The position numbers and the translations under genes are program-made. This document shows, piece by piece, positions 18,480 through 29,277 of a DNA stretch of 45,007 nt. How positions within the stretch are numbered: position 1 is the stretch's first letter; the number at the start of each line of letters is the position of its first letter. Source of the DNA: Candidatus Geothermincola primus (GTDB lineage Bacteria; Actinomycetota; Geothermincolia; Geothermincolales; Geothermincolaceae); contig MU158466.1 of assembly GCA_015711725.1 (NCBI GenBank), positions 4,328 through 49,334 of the forward strand, given 5' to 3'. A model generated the notes under the pieces. It was given only the letters and a program-made list of their open reading frames with translations. It had not been told where the DNA came from and searched no databases.

Positions 18480-18821
18480 ATGTATAAGGTTATAGTGGTT
18501 ACTGATCCCGAGAACGCCGATGGTTTCCGCTTAGCTGGGGTGACCGTCATCGAGGTGGACACCAAGGAAGCGGCAAGGGAGCAGATACGCTTGCTTTTAG
18601 AGGATGAGAGTTCCGGTATTATCGCACTCAATGAGAGCTATTACGCCGCTTTAGACGAGAAGACCATAGAGAAGATCGACAGCGTCTATCGGCCAATCGT
18701 GATACCTCTACCCATAAAGGAGACGGTGGAGTTAGTGGGGGAGAGAAGGGCTTATTTGGCCCGCCTGATCCACCGGGCGGTGGGATTCGATATAACCTTG
18801 AGGGCAAGGGAAGGCGAGTGA
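18480..18821 (+). CDS. atpF: V/A-type ATP synthase subunit F
   Basis: VTDPENADGFRLAGVTVIEVD..., SSGIIALNESYYAALD, YRPIVIPLP. Confidence 0.92.
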   Translation: MYKVIVVTDPENADGFRLAGVTVIEVDTKEAAREQIRLLLEDESSGIIALNESYYAALDEKTIEKIDSVYRPIVIPLPIKETVELVGERRAYLARLIHRAVGFDITLRAREGE

Positions 18822-18872
18822 GTTGAACTTCGGTAAAAGCTATAAGATAAATTCAGATAGAGGAGATAGAAG

Positions 18873-20621
18873 ATGATTGAGGGAACTATCGTCAAGGTAT
18901 CGGGGCCCGTAGTGAGCGTGGACAACATGGCGGGCGCCAAGATGTACGACATCACCAAAGTGGGAGAACTCGGTCTAATTGGCGAGATCGTTCGCCTGGA
19001 TGGGGAAGTGGCTATCGTTCAGGTCTATGAGGATACCTCAGGCCTGAGGGTGGGCGAAAAGGCGGTGTGCACGGAAGAGCCGTTGCTGCTGGAACTTGGG
19101 CCCGGACTTCTCTCCTCCATTTTCGACGGCATTCAGAGACGTCTAACCGATATCTCCGAGGAATGGGGGGATTTCATCGTCCGGGGTGTTACCACTGATT
19201 CCCTTCCCCGAGGCAGGAAGTGGGAGTTCGTGCCCATGGTGGAGATAGGCGACCAAGTGGAAGAAGGGGATATAGTGGGTGAGGTCTCCGAGACCCAACA
19301 CATTTCCCATAAGATCATGGTACCCCCAGGGGTATCTGGAAGGGTCGCGGAGGTTAAAGAAGGCGAGTTCGCTGTGGACGAAACCGTGGTGACGCTGGAG
19401 GATGGCTACCAGATCAAGCTCATGCAGACCTGGCCCGCCCGGGTACCCAGGCCAGTCAAGAGAAAAGAGAACCCCAATATACCCTTTATCACCGGGACTC
19501 GCATCCTGGATACCTTCTTTCCCATCGCCCAGGGAGGATACAGCATCATCCCTGGGGGATTCGGTACCGGCAAGACGGTGACCGAGCAGACTCTGGCAAA
19601 ATGGGCGGACGCCGATATCGTCGTTTATGTGGGTTGCGGTGAGCGAGGGAACGAGATGACCGAGGTGCTGACCGAGTTTCCCAACCTGATTGATCCCAAG
19701 ACCGGGGTTCCCCTGATGCAGCGTACCATCCTGGTGGCGAATACCTCCAACATGCCGGTGGCGGCGAGGGAAGCCTCCATCTACACCGGCATCACCCTGG
19801 CGGAATATTATCGTGACATGGGCTACAACGTGGCTATGATGGCCGATTCCACATCCCGCTGGGGGGAGGCGCTACGCGAGGTTTCCGGACGCTTGGAGGA
19901 GATGCCTGGCGAGGAGGGCTACCCCGCTTACCTGGCCACCCGCCTGGCCGACTTCTACGAGCGCTGCGGCAGAGCGGTGTGCTTGGGGAAAGACGAGCGC
20001 ATCGGTTCCATTACCGCCATCGGCGCGGTCTCCCCTCCGGGTGGGGACTTCTCCGAGCCCATGACCCAGAACTCCCTGCGGATAACCGGGGCTTTCTGGG
20101 CGCTAGACACACCCTTGGCTAACCGAAGGCATTTCCCCGCCATCAGCTGGCTGAAAAGTTACACCCTGTATTTAGATCAAATCAAGGATTGGTACGCCAA
20201 GAACGTGGCCGAGGACTGGAAAGAGCACCGCGATCGGGCTATGAGCCTGTTGCAAAAGGAAGTTGAGTTGCAAGAGATAGTTCAGCTGGTGGGACCGGAC
20301 GCCTTGCCGGATTTCGCCAAGGCGGTGCTGGAGACCACCCGGATGTTGCGTGAGGACTTCCTCCAGCAATTCGCGTTCAGCGATACCGACGCCTTCTGTT
20401 CCTTGCGCAAGCAATACCTGATGCTCAAGGCCATACTCACCTATTATGACTGCTTGGAAGAGGTACTGCTCCATGGGGTTCCCCTACGTCAAGCCACCGA
20501 GCATCCCATCAAAAACGAGATAGCTCGCATGAAGGAGATACCTTCCGAGGAGGCGGAGGAGAAGATCGCCGACCTCATCGAGCGGATAAAAAGCGAATTG
20601 CGTTCCTTAAGCGAATGGTAA
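18873..20621 (+). CDS. atpA: V/A-type ATP synthase catalytic subunit A
   Basis: [103 protein letters not shown]. Confidence 0.98.
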   Translation: MIEGTIVKVSGPVVSVDNMAGAKMYDITKVGELGLIGEIVRLDGEVAIVQVYEDTSGLRVGEKAVCTEEPLLLELGPGLLSSIFDGIQRRLTDISEEWGDFIVRGVTTDSLPRGRKWEFVPMVEIGDQVEEGDIVGEVSETQHISHKIMVPPGVSGRVAEVKEGEFAVDETVVTLEDGYQIKLMQTWPARVPRPVKRKENPNIPFITGTRILDTFFPIAQGGYSIIPGGFGTGKTVTEQTLAKWADADIVVYVGCGERGNEMTEVLTEFPNLIDPKTGVPLMQRTILVANTSNMPVAAREASIYTGITLAEYYRDMGYNVAMMADSTSRWGEALREVSGRLEEMPGEEGYPAYLATRLADFYERCGRAVCLGKDERIGSITAIGAVSPPGGDFSEPMTQNSLRITGAFWALDTPLANRRHFPAISWLKSYTLYLDQIKDWYAKNVAEDWKEHRDRAMSLLQKEVELQEIVQLVGPDALPDFAKAVLETTRMLREDFLQQFAFSDTDAFCSLRKQYLMLKAILTYYDCLEEVLLHGVPLRQATEHPIKNEIARMKEIPSEEAEEKIADLIERIKSELRSLSEW

Positions 20622-20642
20622 GGATGTACGGGAGAGATAGTT

Positions 20643-22064
20643 ATGGATAAGGATACGGTTTCACTTGCGACAGTCGAATACCAGACCATCGGGGAGGTGG
20701 CTGGCCCCCTCCTCTTCGTGAGCAAGGTCAAGGGCGCCTCATATGGGGAGATGGTGGCTATCTACTCCGTGGATGGGAGCGTGAAGTACGGACAGGTCAT
20801 AGAAATTGCCGGGGATCTTGCGGTGGTGCAGGTCTTTGGGCCCACCGCCGGTCTGGAGGTGAAGAGGACCCGGGTCCGTTTCAGCGGCGAGGTGGCTAAG
20901 ATGCCTTGCAGCGTCAATCTGCTGGGACGGATACTCAACGGAATGGGCCAACCCCGGGACGGGGGCCCGGAGATCTTCGCTGAAGAAGAGAGAGAGATCA
21001 ATGGTTCCCCTATCAATCCCTGGTCCAGGGACGAACCCCGCGACTTCATCCAGACCGGGATAAGCGCCATCGACGGCTTGAATACCCTGGTGAGAGGCCA
21101 AAAGCTGCCCATCTTCTCGGGGTCCGGCTTACCCGGAAATGAGCTGGCAGCTCAGATAGTGAAGAACGCCAAGATCCTGGGGGGAGAGGAATTCGCCATC
21201 GTCTTCGGGGCTATGGGCATCACTCGTAGGGAAGCGTCTTTCTTCCAGGAGAGCTTTGCCCAGTCGGGAGCACTGGAGCGGGTGGTATTTTTCCTGAATC
21301 TGGCGGACGATCCCACGGTGGAACGCCTGCTCACCCCACGATGCGCCCTCACTGTGGCGGAATATCTTGCTTTCGAGCATGATATGCAGGTTCTGGTGAT
21401 CCTCACCGATATGACCAATTACTGCGAGGCCTTGAGGGAAATCTCCACTGCCCGCGAGGAGGTTCCTGGAAGGAGAGGATATCCCGGCTACATGTATACC
21501 GACCTAGCCAGCAACTACGAGAGGGCGGGAAGGATCAAGGGCAAGAAGGGATCGGTTACCCAGATTCCCATCCTCACAATGCCCGATGACGATATCACCC
21601 ATCCCATCCCCGACCTTACCGGTTATATTACTGAGGGACAGATCGTGCTCTCCCGACAGCTGCACCGTAAGGGCATCTTCCCCCCCATTGACGTGCTGCC
21701 CTGCCTCTCCCGGCTAATGAACCTGGGCATCGGGGAGGGAAGAACCCGAGGAGACCACCGAGGTCTGGCCGACCAACTCTACGCTTTCTACGCCGAAGGT
21801 GTTGATTTGAGAAGGCTGGTGGCTATCGTGGGCGAGGAGGCCCTCACCGACATCGACCGGCTGACGCTTAAATTCGCCGACGCCTTCGAACAGAATTACC
21901 TAGACCAGAAGGACGAAAACCGGGAACTGGAGCAGACCCTGGAGTTGGGATGGAAATTGCTGAGCATGATGCCCAAGGAGAGCATCAAGCGTGTCAAGAC
22001 CGAGTACATCGAGAAATATTATAGCCCTGAGAAAGCGGAGGATATCGTGGTCTCCTCCTCTTAG
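20643..22064 (+). CDS. atpB: V/A-type ATP synthase subunit B
   Basis: [101 protein letters not shown]. Confidence 0.98.
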   Translation: MDKDTVSLATVEYQTIGEVAGPLLFVSKVKGASYGEMVAIYSVDGSVKYGQVIEIAGDLAVVQVFGPTAGLEVKRTRVRFSGEVAKMPCSVNLLGRILNGMGQPRDGGPEIFAEEEREINGSPINPWSRDEPRDFIQTGISAIDGLNTLVRGQKLPIFSGSGLPGNELAAQIVKNAKILGGEEFAIVFGAMGITRREASFFQESFAQSGALERVVFFLNLADDPTVERLLTPRCALTVAEYLAFEHDMQVLVILTDMTNYCEALREISTAREEVPGRRGYPGYMYTDLASNYERAGRIKGKKGSVTQIPILTMPDDDITHPIPDLTGYITEGQIVLSRQLHRKGIFPPIDVLPCLSRLMNLGIGEGRTRGDHRGLADQLYAFYAEGVDLRRLVAIVGEEALTDIDRLTLKFADAFEQNYLDQKDENRELEQTLELGWKLLSMMPKESIKRVKTEYIEKYYSPEKAEDIVVSSS

Positions 22065-22118
22065 AGGATCGATGAGAACGAAGAGCGGTTAAGAGTCGAA
22101 TACAGGCGGAGAAGAGAG

Positions 22119-22787
22119 ATGGAACAGGTACATCCCACCAGGAGCGAGCTACTGAAGAGAAAGGCCAACCGCGCCCTGGCGGAGCAGGGCATGAACCTGC
22201 TCAAGCGCAAGCGGGACGCATTGCTCCGGGAGTTCATGCCTATCATCGACGAGACCATGCGCCTCTCCCTTCGCCTGGAGAGAGTGACCGCCGACGCCCA
22301 ATACGAGCTTTCCATGGCCAAAGCCAAAGAGGGGGGCCCCGTTATCCGCTCGGCGTCCTTCGCCGCCAGCGGCGAAGCTCTGGTGGACATCACTGGAACC
22401 CACGTGATGGGGGTTCCTATACCGGTGATCAAGAAGGGGACCAGCTCCATACGGCCCCTCACCAAACGCGGCTATTCTATCACCGGGGTAAGTGGCAGAG
22501 TTGACTCCATCGCCGATAAATTCGAGGAGATTATCGACGTGATCATCGAGAGCGCCGATATCGAGACCCGGTTGCGAAGGCTTGGCGAGGAGTTGAGAAA
22601 GACCAACCGCAGGGTTAACGCTCTGGAAAACATAGTCATCCCCGATTTAAGCGAGCAGATCAAGTTCATCAATATGAGCTTGGAGGAGCGGGCAAGGGAG
22701 GACATCTTTCGTCTCAAGAAAGTGAAGAAGGCGCTGGAGAGGAAAGAGATGGAGCGCCTGCGCCGCCTCTCCAGCGGCCAGTTGTGA
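22119..22787 (+). CDS. atpD: V/A-type ATP synthase subunit D
   Basis: VHPTRSELLKRKANRALAEQGMNLLKRKRDALLREFM; ETRLRRLGEELRKTNRRVNALENIVIPDL. Confidence 0.96.
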   Translation: MEQVHPTRSELLKRKANRALAEQGMNLLKRKRDALLREFMPIIDETMRLSLRLERVTADAQYELSMAKAKEGGPVIRSASFAASGEALVDITGTHVMGVPIPVIKKGTSSIRPLTKRGYSITGVSGRVDSIADKFEEIIDVIIESADIETRLRRLGEELRKTNRRVNALENIVIPDLSEQIKFINMSLEERAREDIFRLKKVKKALERKEMERLRRLSSGQL

Positions 22788-23815
22788 GCTTGTGGCGCCT
22801 GAGCGAATATCCTGACGGTGTTTACCTGCGAGCGTAACCTCTCAGCTATCTGTTGATAAGGAATGACCTCACCCGGGCATGTTTTACTTCCCCATGATCG
22901 ATGCGTGGATATGCTTCCGCCCTGGCGGGAAAGATTTACCACATCCCCGTAAATTCACCTCTTCCGTTCTTTCTAGGCGCGGAGTGCCACGAGACAAACT
23001 CACCTTCTTTTTGGGCAAAACGAGGAGCATCGGCGGAAAGATTGACGGTAGCTTAATTACTAGATAGGTCGCTTGCGGATTAATTTCACTTATTGTAATT
23101 TTTTAAAATCAGATTTGTGTCTTGATCCATCGCTGGGTGCCGCCCCGTTCTTAATTTAGGGAATGCCGAGCGATGTAACGATGATAAGATGTAAAAGCAT
23201 AATCTCCAGAATGATTTATCTAGGTGGAGTATTTGACCAACGGATCGAATAGCTCCGTTAAGAGCAACAAGAGGTGTCGGAATTCCCTGAAAGTGAACCT
23301 GGTTGATGCTTGGCATTTTTTATCCATAATTCTCGGAGATCATGGAAGTTTCTTGTGGATGGAAATTAACAATATAACATTGTGTAAATTTTATACTGAA
23401 ATGCCTGCTTGGTATGTTCCTGGGTTGACGCATGGTCTCAAAGCTCTCAGCCTATGCCTCCACTCCGCTACTGCTTCATGGTGCGAATGAGAAGGAAATA
23501 TAAGCGGTATATTATTTGTTTGATTTTAATACCAATATTATAATTGACCAATCAGTTTAAATATGATAGCATTTTTGCCAGCTTTGCTGCGCTATATGCT
23601 CTCACAACCAATGGATTTTTGGAAAAAGTTATCGATTTCATATGGAGGGACTAGGGAAGATTAACCAGGAAAGGGGGTGCCACGTAGAGTTCTGGTGAAA
23701 GATGCGCTAAATCGCTATTTTTTCATGTTATCTCTTGACCAGAGAAAATTTGATATCAAAATAGTTTTCCTCTGTGGCAAGGAGAAAAATATTCAATACT
23801 TGGGGGTGAACAAGC

Positions 23816-26326
23816 ATGAAAAAACGTTGGAATCGCTTAGACCTTTCCGTTTATTTGACGCTTATTTTACTGGTAAGCGTAATGTTTCCACTGTTTAACT
23901 CGGCGCCCGCTCTCTCCTCCAATCCCACCGGTTGGTACTGGCAAAACCCCTATCCAACGGGAAATGACCTCATTTCGGTGCGGGCGATAGATTCCGAATC
24001 CGCCTGGATGGTGGGCTCCAAGGGGGCCATTCTAAGGACGGATGACGGAGGCTCCACTTGGGAACAACAAACTTCTGGCACTTCGGATTATCTGTGTGGT
24101 ATGGCGGTAGTTGACTCCAGTATCGCTTGGGCTGTGGGAGGTAATGTATTCAATTCTACTCCAATAATTCTCAAGACTACCGACGGAGGAAATTTGTGGT
24201 CACCCCAGAGCGCCGGCGTCAATGCCTTCCCTGTGGATATTGACGCCGTGGATGCAACAACCGCTTGGATAGCGGGAGGAATTTTGTCTTCCAACACCCC
24301 TGTTATCCTCAAAACCACCGATGGAGGCGCGACCTGGGTTCCCCAGAACCCAGGGAGCGGTAATTTGTTATATGACGTGGATGCCCTTAACAACAACACC
24401 GCCTGGGTGGTGGGGGTAAATGGCGTTATCCTCAAAACCACCGATGGAGGCGCGACCTGGGTTCCTCAGAACTCCGGCACTACCAATGTTCTCGAAAATG
24501 TTGTCGCTGTGGACAATAATATTGCGTGGATAGCGGGAGATGGCGGGGTTATCCTCAAAACCACCGACGGAGGCGCGACCTGGGTTCCCCAGAACTCCGG
24601 CACCGATAAAAATTTAACTGAGCTGTTCGCTTTGGACGCAAACACCGCCTGGGTGGTGGGGGGAAACGGAGTTATCCTCAAAACCACCGACGGAGGCGCG
24701 ACCTGGGTTCCCCAGAACTCCGGCACCAGCAATTATCTATACAGCGTTTCTATTATTGAAAGCGGCTGTTCCTGGGCGGTAGGAGTAGATGGAACAATTC
24801 TCAAAAGCACCAACGGCTCAGATTGGGCGGATCAGTGCCGTGGAGTTCGTAACACCCTCATGGAAATTGAAGCCATAAACAACAACATTGCCTGGGCGGT
24901 GGGTGATGGAGGTGTTATCCTCAAGACTACCGACGGAGGCGCCAGCTGGAACTCCCAGAACTCCGGAACCAGTAATCATCTGAGGGAAATCTCCGCGGTG
25001 AGCGAAAACATCGCCTGGACAGTGGGGATGGACGGGATCATTCTTAAAACGGTTGACGGAGGGACCAACTGGATTTCTCAAAGCTCTCCCACCCCCAAAT
25101 GGTTGTATGCAGTTTCCGCAACTGATTCCTCTACCGCTTGGGCTTTAGGCGCGGGAGTGTTCAAGACGGTAAATGGAGTAGACTGGTATGTGGTTACCGA
25201 TCAGTTCAGCGGTAACGATATCGCGGCTCTAAACGCTAATATCGCTTGGGTAGCGAGTTTCGGCGTAATTAAAAAGACCACTGACGGAGGCGCCACATGG
25301 GTGGACCAGTCCGTACCCGGTCAGTTCCATATCTGGGAGATTTATCCTGTAAACGCCAACATATTATGGGCGGTGGGAGATGGAGGAAGGATCCTCAAGA
25401 CCACCGATGGAGGAACCAACTGGATTTTACAGGATTCCGGAACCACCAATAGCTTGTATGACGTTGTGGCTGTTGACGCCACGACTGCATGGGCGGTGGG
25501 GATGAGCGGGGTGATCCTCAAGACCACCGACGGTGGCAACTCCTGGGTAACTCAGAATTCGGGCGCCTATGATTCCCTCTACGGGATTGACGCGATTGAT
25601 CCCAATGTCGCTTGGACCTGCGGGATGGTGGGCACTATTTTACATACTGTCGACGGTGGCGCGGGCACTCCAGTTCCCCATTTAACTTCCCTGGCGCCGG
25701 AGTCCGGGCCGGTGGGAACCGAGGTGACCCTCTCCGGCTCCCGCTTCGGCGCGAGCCAGGGCTCCTCCCGGGTGTACTTCGGCTCGGTCCAGGCCACCCA
25801 GTACAACTCCTGGAGCGACACCCAGATAAGATGCCTGGTGCCGGATGGAATCAACGGAACCGTGCAGGTGACCGTGGTCACCGGCGCGGGAACCTCCAAC
25901 GGACTGCCCTTTACCGTGACCTATCCCGCCCCCACGGTGACCTCCATCACTCCCAACTCGGGCAATCAAAACAGCGTGGTGAGCATCACTAACCTAGCGG
26001 GAACCAACTTCCTCTCCGGGGCCAGCGCGCGTCTGGAGAAGGGAACTAAGGTAATCAACGCCACCGAGGTGGTGGTGGTCTCTCCCACCAAGATCACCTG
26101 CAAATTCAATTTGAGCGGGGCAGAGACGGGTGCCTACGACGTGGTGGTGAAGAATCCCGACAATCAGGAAGGCAGGCTCGTCGCTGGGTTCACCGTGAAG
26201 ACCGCGCCTAACCCCTGCGGGGGTGGCGGTTCAGCTTCCCTGGTGCTCTTCGGGGTGGCAATGGGCCTCATCTCCCTTGCCGGAACCGGATATGGCCGCA
26301 GGCGCGCCAGGAATTCTCAAGGATAG
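23816..26326 (+). CDS. Secreted YCF48/BNR-like repeat protein with C-terminal IPT/TIG domains and a Cys-Gly-rich C-terminal anchor signal
   Basis: Signal peptide; about 14 units of ~41 aa (VILKTTDGGATWVPQNSGT...NIAWVVGxxG); IPT/TIG-like SLAPESGPVGTEVTLSGSRFG and SITPNSGNQNSVVSITNLAGTNF; C-terminus PNPCGGGGSASLVLFGVAMGLISLAGTGYGRRRARNSQG. Confidence 0.88.
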   Translation: MKKRWNRLDLSVYLTLILLVSVMFPLFNSAPALSSNPTGWYWQNPYPTGNDLISVRAIDSESAWMVGSKGAILRTDDGGSTWEQQTSGTSDYLCGMAVVDSSIAWAVGGNVFNSTPIILKTTDGGNLWSPQSAGVNAFPVDIDAVDATTAWIAGGILSSNTPVILKTTDGGATWVPQNPGSGNLLYDVDALNNNTAWVVGVNGVILKTTDGGATWVPQNSGTTNVLENVVAVDNNIAWIAGDGGVILKTTDGGATWVPQNSGTDKNLTELFALDANTAWVVGGNGVILKTTDGGATWVPQNSGTSNYLYSVSIIESGCSWAVGVDGTILKSTNGSDWADQCRGVRNTLMEIEAINNNIAWAVGDGGVILKTTDGGASWNSQNSGTSNHLREISAVSENIAWTVGMDGIILKTVDGGTNWISQSSPTPKWLYAVSATDSSTAWALGAGVFKTVNGVDWYVVTDQFSGNDIAALNANIAWVASFGVIKKTTDGGATWVDQSVPGQFHIWEIYPVNANILWAVGDGGRILKTTDGGTNWILQDSGTTNSLYDVVAVDATTAWAVGMSGVILKTTDGGNSWVTQNSGAYDSLYGIDAIDPNVAWTCGMVGTILHTVDGGAGTPVPHLTSLAPESGPVGTEVTLSGSRFGASQGSSRVYFGSVQATQYNSWSDTQIRCLVPDGINGTVQVTVVTGAGTSNGLPFTVTYPAPTVTSITPNSGNQNSVVSITNLAGTNFLSGASARLEKGTKVINATEVVVVSPTKITCKFNLSGAETGAYDVVVKNPDNQEGRLVAGFTVKTAPNPCGGGGSASLVLFGVAMGLISLAGTGYGRRRARNSQG

Positions 26327-26353
26327 GCAAAGTTACATAACGTGAAATAGAAG

Positions 26354-26386
26354 CTGGTCGGCGGATCCTCCGCCGGCCAGTTCTTT
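26354..26386 (+). terminator. Rho-independent terminator
   Basis: ctggtcggcgga-tcc-tccgccggccag (12-bp stem with one G.U) followed by ttcttt, 27 bp after the preceding stop. Confidence 0.85.
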
Positions 26387-26652
26387 CCCCACTTTTGGCT
26401 CTAAGAGAAGTAAAGCCTTTTGACGGGGGGTTTAAATTGAGATATTTAACGCCTCTGGCCATCCTCACTTTGGGCCTTCGCTGGGCATAGACTAGGCGGA
26501 TAGAAAAATTCGCCGTTTCGAACTGGGGAAGCAATGATGTATACTTTCTTCGAATCCGCTATGGCCGAAGGGTTCGTGGCGTTTTTAGGAAAGATGGATT
26601 GGAGGGGAAACCCTCAGGCTTCCATCCATGGTGATTTGCGGCGAAAGGAGGC

Positions 26653-27453
26653 GTGGAGGGAGCGAAGATGAGACCCATTCTCTTTCATCTGGGGAACATT
26701 CCCATCTACTCCTACGGGTTCATGCTCTTTATCGCCTTCCTAACCGGCACCCTCTTGGGGAGGTGGGAGCTGAAGAGAAAAGGGGTGGACGTCTCAAATC
26801 TTTTCTTCTTTGTGGCCATCGCCGCCCTGGCCGCCATCGTGGGATCCCGCCTCTTCTATGTTCTGGGGCATCTGGAGGAATTTTCCCAGAACTGGTCAAG
26901 GATCTTCGATATAAGCTCGGTGGGCTTGGTCTATTATGGAGGGCTGCTCACGGCTATACCTATAGGGGTATTTGCGGCGAGGTTGTTGAAGCTGCCTTTG
27001 GGTCCGCTGGCGGACGCCGCCGGCTTGTTCTTACCCCTCTCCATTGCCATCGCCAGGATAGGTTGCTTTCTCAACGGGTGTTGCGGGGGCAAGCATTCCG
27101 GGCTGCCCTGGGCGGTGACCTTTCCTGGCGCCGCGGAAGCCGTCCACCCCACTCAGCTATACGAGATGATTCTGGATCTGATAGCTTTCGCCGTGCTACT
27201 TGTCGTAAGGAAGAGGTTGAAGCGGGACTGGGAACTTTTCCTGCTTTCCCTAGCCCTCTACGCCTCCATCCGTTTCGTTGTGGAGTTCTTCCGCTTCCAT
27301 CCCTCGGAGAAGGGCGCCCTCTTCTTCCAACTACTCAGCGCCGCCATCTTCGCGGTGGCCGTGGGAATCATGTTTTATCGCCGCCGGACTTCGCGGTTAA
27401 ACCTCTCCGAGCAGGGAGGGTACTCCTCCCTGGAGGATTTGCCTAAAGGATAG
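26653..27453 (+). CDS. lgt: Prolipoprotein diacylglyceryl transferase
   Basis: IPIYSYGFMLFIAFLTGTLLGRWELKRKG, GSRLFYVLGHLEEF, LVYYGGLL, IARIGCFLNGCCGGKHSGLPWAV, HPTQLYEMILDL, EFFR. Confidence 0.96.
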   Translation: MEGAKMRPILFHLGNIPIYSYGFMLFIAFLTGTLLGRWELKRKGVDVSNLFFFVAIAALAAIVGSRLFYVLGHLEEFSQNWSRIFDISSVGLVYYGGLLTAIPIGVFAARLLKLPLGPLADAAGLFLPLSIAIARIGCFLNGCCGGKHSGLPWAVTFPGAAEAVHPTQLYEMILDLIAFAVLLVVRKRLKRDWELFLLSLALYASIRFVVEFFRFHPSEKGALFFQLLSAAIFAVAVGIMFYRRRTSRLNLSEQGGYSSLEDLPKG

Positions 27454-27750
27454 AATAATAAATAAGATAGATAAATGGATGAATAAAACGAAATGGGGCG
27501 GAATACAATGGCTGTTCGCGGGCAACGCTGGAGAGGGCGAAAGATGCGGAACGGAAGGGAGACATCAATTAGATATTAAATATTAAGTGGAGGTTTAAAA
27601 CACAGTTCAGATATTTGTTTGTGTAAAAATTTTGCGTAATCACTCAGAACCAATGTCTTGACCTTTGTCAACCTGAGAAAATAAAGCTCGTGACGCGCGA
27701 AGCGATGATATAGCGATGAGATAACGCTAGCTGGAAGATAGAGATATAAA

Positions 27751-29019
27751 ATGGCATTGAATACGAATAACGAAGAGAGATACCTGATAAGGGGCGGAAA
27801 TGAGCTCAAGGGCCGGGTGAGGGTGAGCGGCGCCAAGAACTCCGTCTTGAAACTGATGGCCGCTAGCCTGCTCACCGAGGAGCCCTGCCGCATCTCCAAC
27901 GTCCCCGATATCGGGGACGTACATATCATGGGCGAGGTCCTGCGCCATCTGGGAGCCAGGGTGCGTTACTCCCAGGGAGTGCTGGAGCTGGACTGCGGGG
28001 GTTTGCACACCTTCCAGACCCCCTATTCCTTGGTGCGGAGGATGCGCGCCTCCATCATCGTCATGGGACCACTACTCGCTCGTTTCGGCAGGGCGGAGGT
28101 GGCCATGCCCGGGGGGTGCAATATCGGCTCCCGCAAGATCGATCTTCACCTGGGAGGGTTGGAGCAGATGGGGGCGGAGATTAACATTGCCCACGGAAAT
28201 ATAGAGACCCGCGCCTCCAAACTTAAAGGTACGAGGATTTTCCTAAATTTCCCCAGCGTGGGGGCGACGGAGAACTTGATGATGGCGGCGGTGGGCGCGG
28301 AGGGCGTCACCTATATCGAGAACGCCGCCCGAGAGCCAGAGATTCAGGACTTAGCCAACTATCTCATCAGCATGGGTGCCTCCATCGAGGGGGCGGGCAC
28401 CCCCAGCATCGTGGTGGAGGGGGGTCATCCTCTGCATGGAACCGAATATCGGGTTATCGGCGACCGCATTGAGGCGGGCACTTTTGCCATCGCTGCTGCA
28501 TTATCTAAAGGTGAAGTTGAGGTTTATGATTTTGATCCCCAGCATCTCCTCATGTTTCTGGAGGCGATGCGCTCCATAGGGGTGGGGATTGAGGAAGGGG
28601 ATCGCTCCATCAAAGTTACCTCCTCCCCGCACTACCGCTCCGCCCAGATCGCCACCCTTCCTTATCCGGGATTTCCCACCGATTTGCAACCCCAAATCAT
28701 GGTGCTGTTGAGCCAGGCTCAAGGGACCAGCGTGCTTACCGAGAACGTCTTCGAAAGCCGCTTCATGTTCGTGGACGAGCTCAACCGTATGGGCTGCGAC
28801 ATCCGCATCGACGGTCATCATGCCATCATCAAGGGGCAGTCTCGGCTCACCGGCGCGGAGGTATACGCCACCGATTTGCGGGCGGGGGCGGCGCTGGTGC
28901 TTGCGGGGCTTGCCGCCGAGGGGGAAACGGTGGTGGGGGATATCTATCACATCGAGCGGGGATATGAGAGACTAGAGGATAAACTCACCTCCTTAGGCGC
29001 GGAGATACGCAAGGTCTGA
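27751..29019 (+). CDS. murA: UDP-N-acetylglucosamine 1-carboxyvinyltransferase
   Basis: IRGGNELKGRVRVSGAKNSVLKLMAASLL, MRASIIVMGPLLARFGRAEVAMPGGCNIGSRKIDLHL, YPGFPTDLQPQIMVLLSQAQGTSVLTENVFESRFMFVDELNRMG. Confidence 0.97.
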   Translation: MALNTNNEERYLIRGGNELKGRVRVSGAKNSVLKLMAASLLTEEPCRISNVPDIGDVHIMGEVLRHLGARVRYSQGVLELDCGGLHTFQTPYSLVRRMRASIIVMGPLLARFGRAEVAMPGGCNIGSRKIDLHLGGLEQMGAEINIAHGNIETRASKLKGTRIFLNFPSVGATENLMMAAVGAEGVTYIENAAREPEIQDLANYLISMGASIEGAGTPSIVVEGGHPLHGTEYRVIGDRIEAGTFAIAAALSKGEVEVYDFDPQHLLMFLEAMRSIGVGIEEGDRSIKVTSSPHYRSAQIATLPYPGFPTDLQPQIMVLLSQAQGTSVLTENVFESRFMFVDELNRMGCDIRIDGHHAIIKGQSRLTGAEVYATDLRAGAALVLAGLAAEGETVVGDIYHIERGYERLEDKLTSLGAEIRKV

Positions 29020-29277
29020 GAAAAATTTGACCTGGAAGGCATTTAAAAAACCCAATTCGAAAGTTAAACACACTTCCTGCCGATATATTATTTAAATTGT
29101 TGCAGGTAGCCGTTGATTTAAACCTATAAGTTCCTTTTTGAGCAGTGAGAGAGAATGGCTTGGATGGGAATCTCCCGTTTCGGTGGGTATTCCTGAATTT
29201 GAATACCCGCGATAATTTATTTTCATTCTGTAAATTGTAGAAATTAATAACGAGATACGAGGGAAAATATTTAAGAG

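Noticed and set aside
23677-23898. 73-aa ORF overlapping the start of the YCF48-like gene
   Set aside because: Overlaps the signal-peptide region of a well-supported CDS in another frame; no motif.
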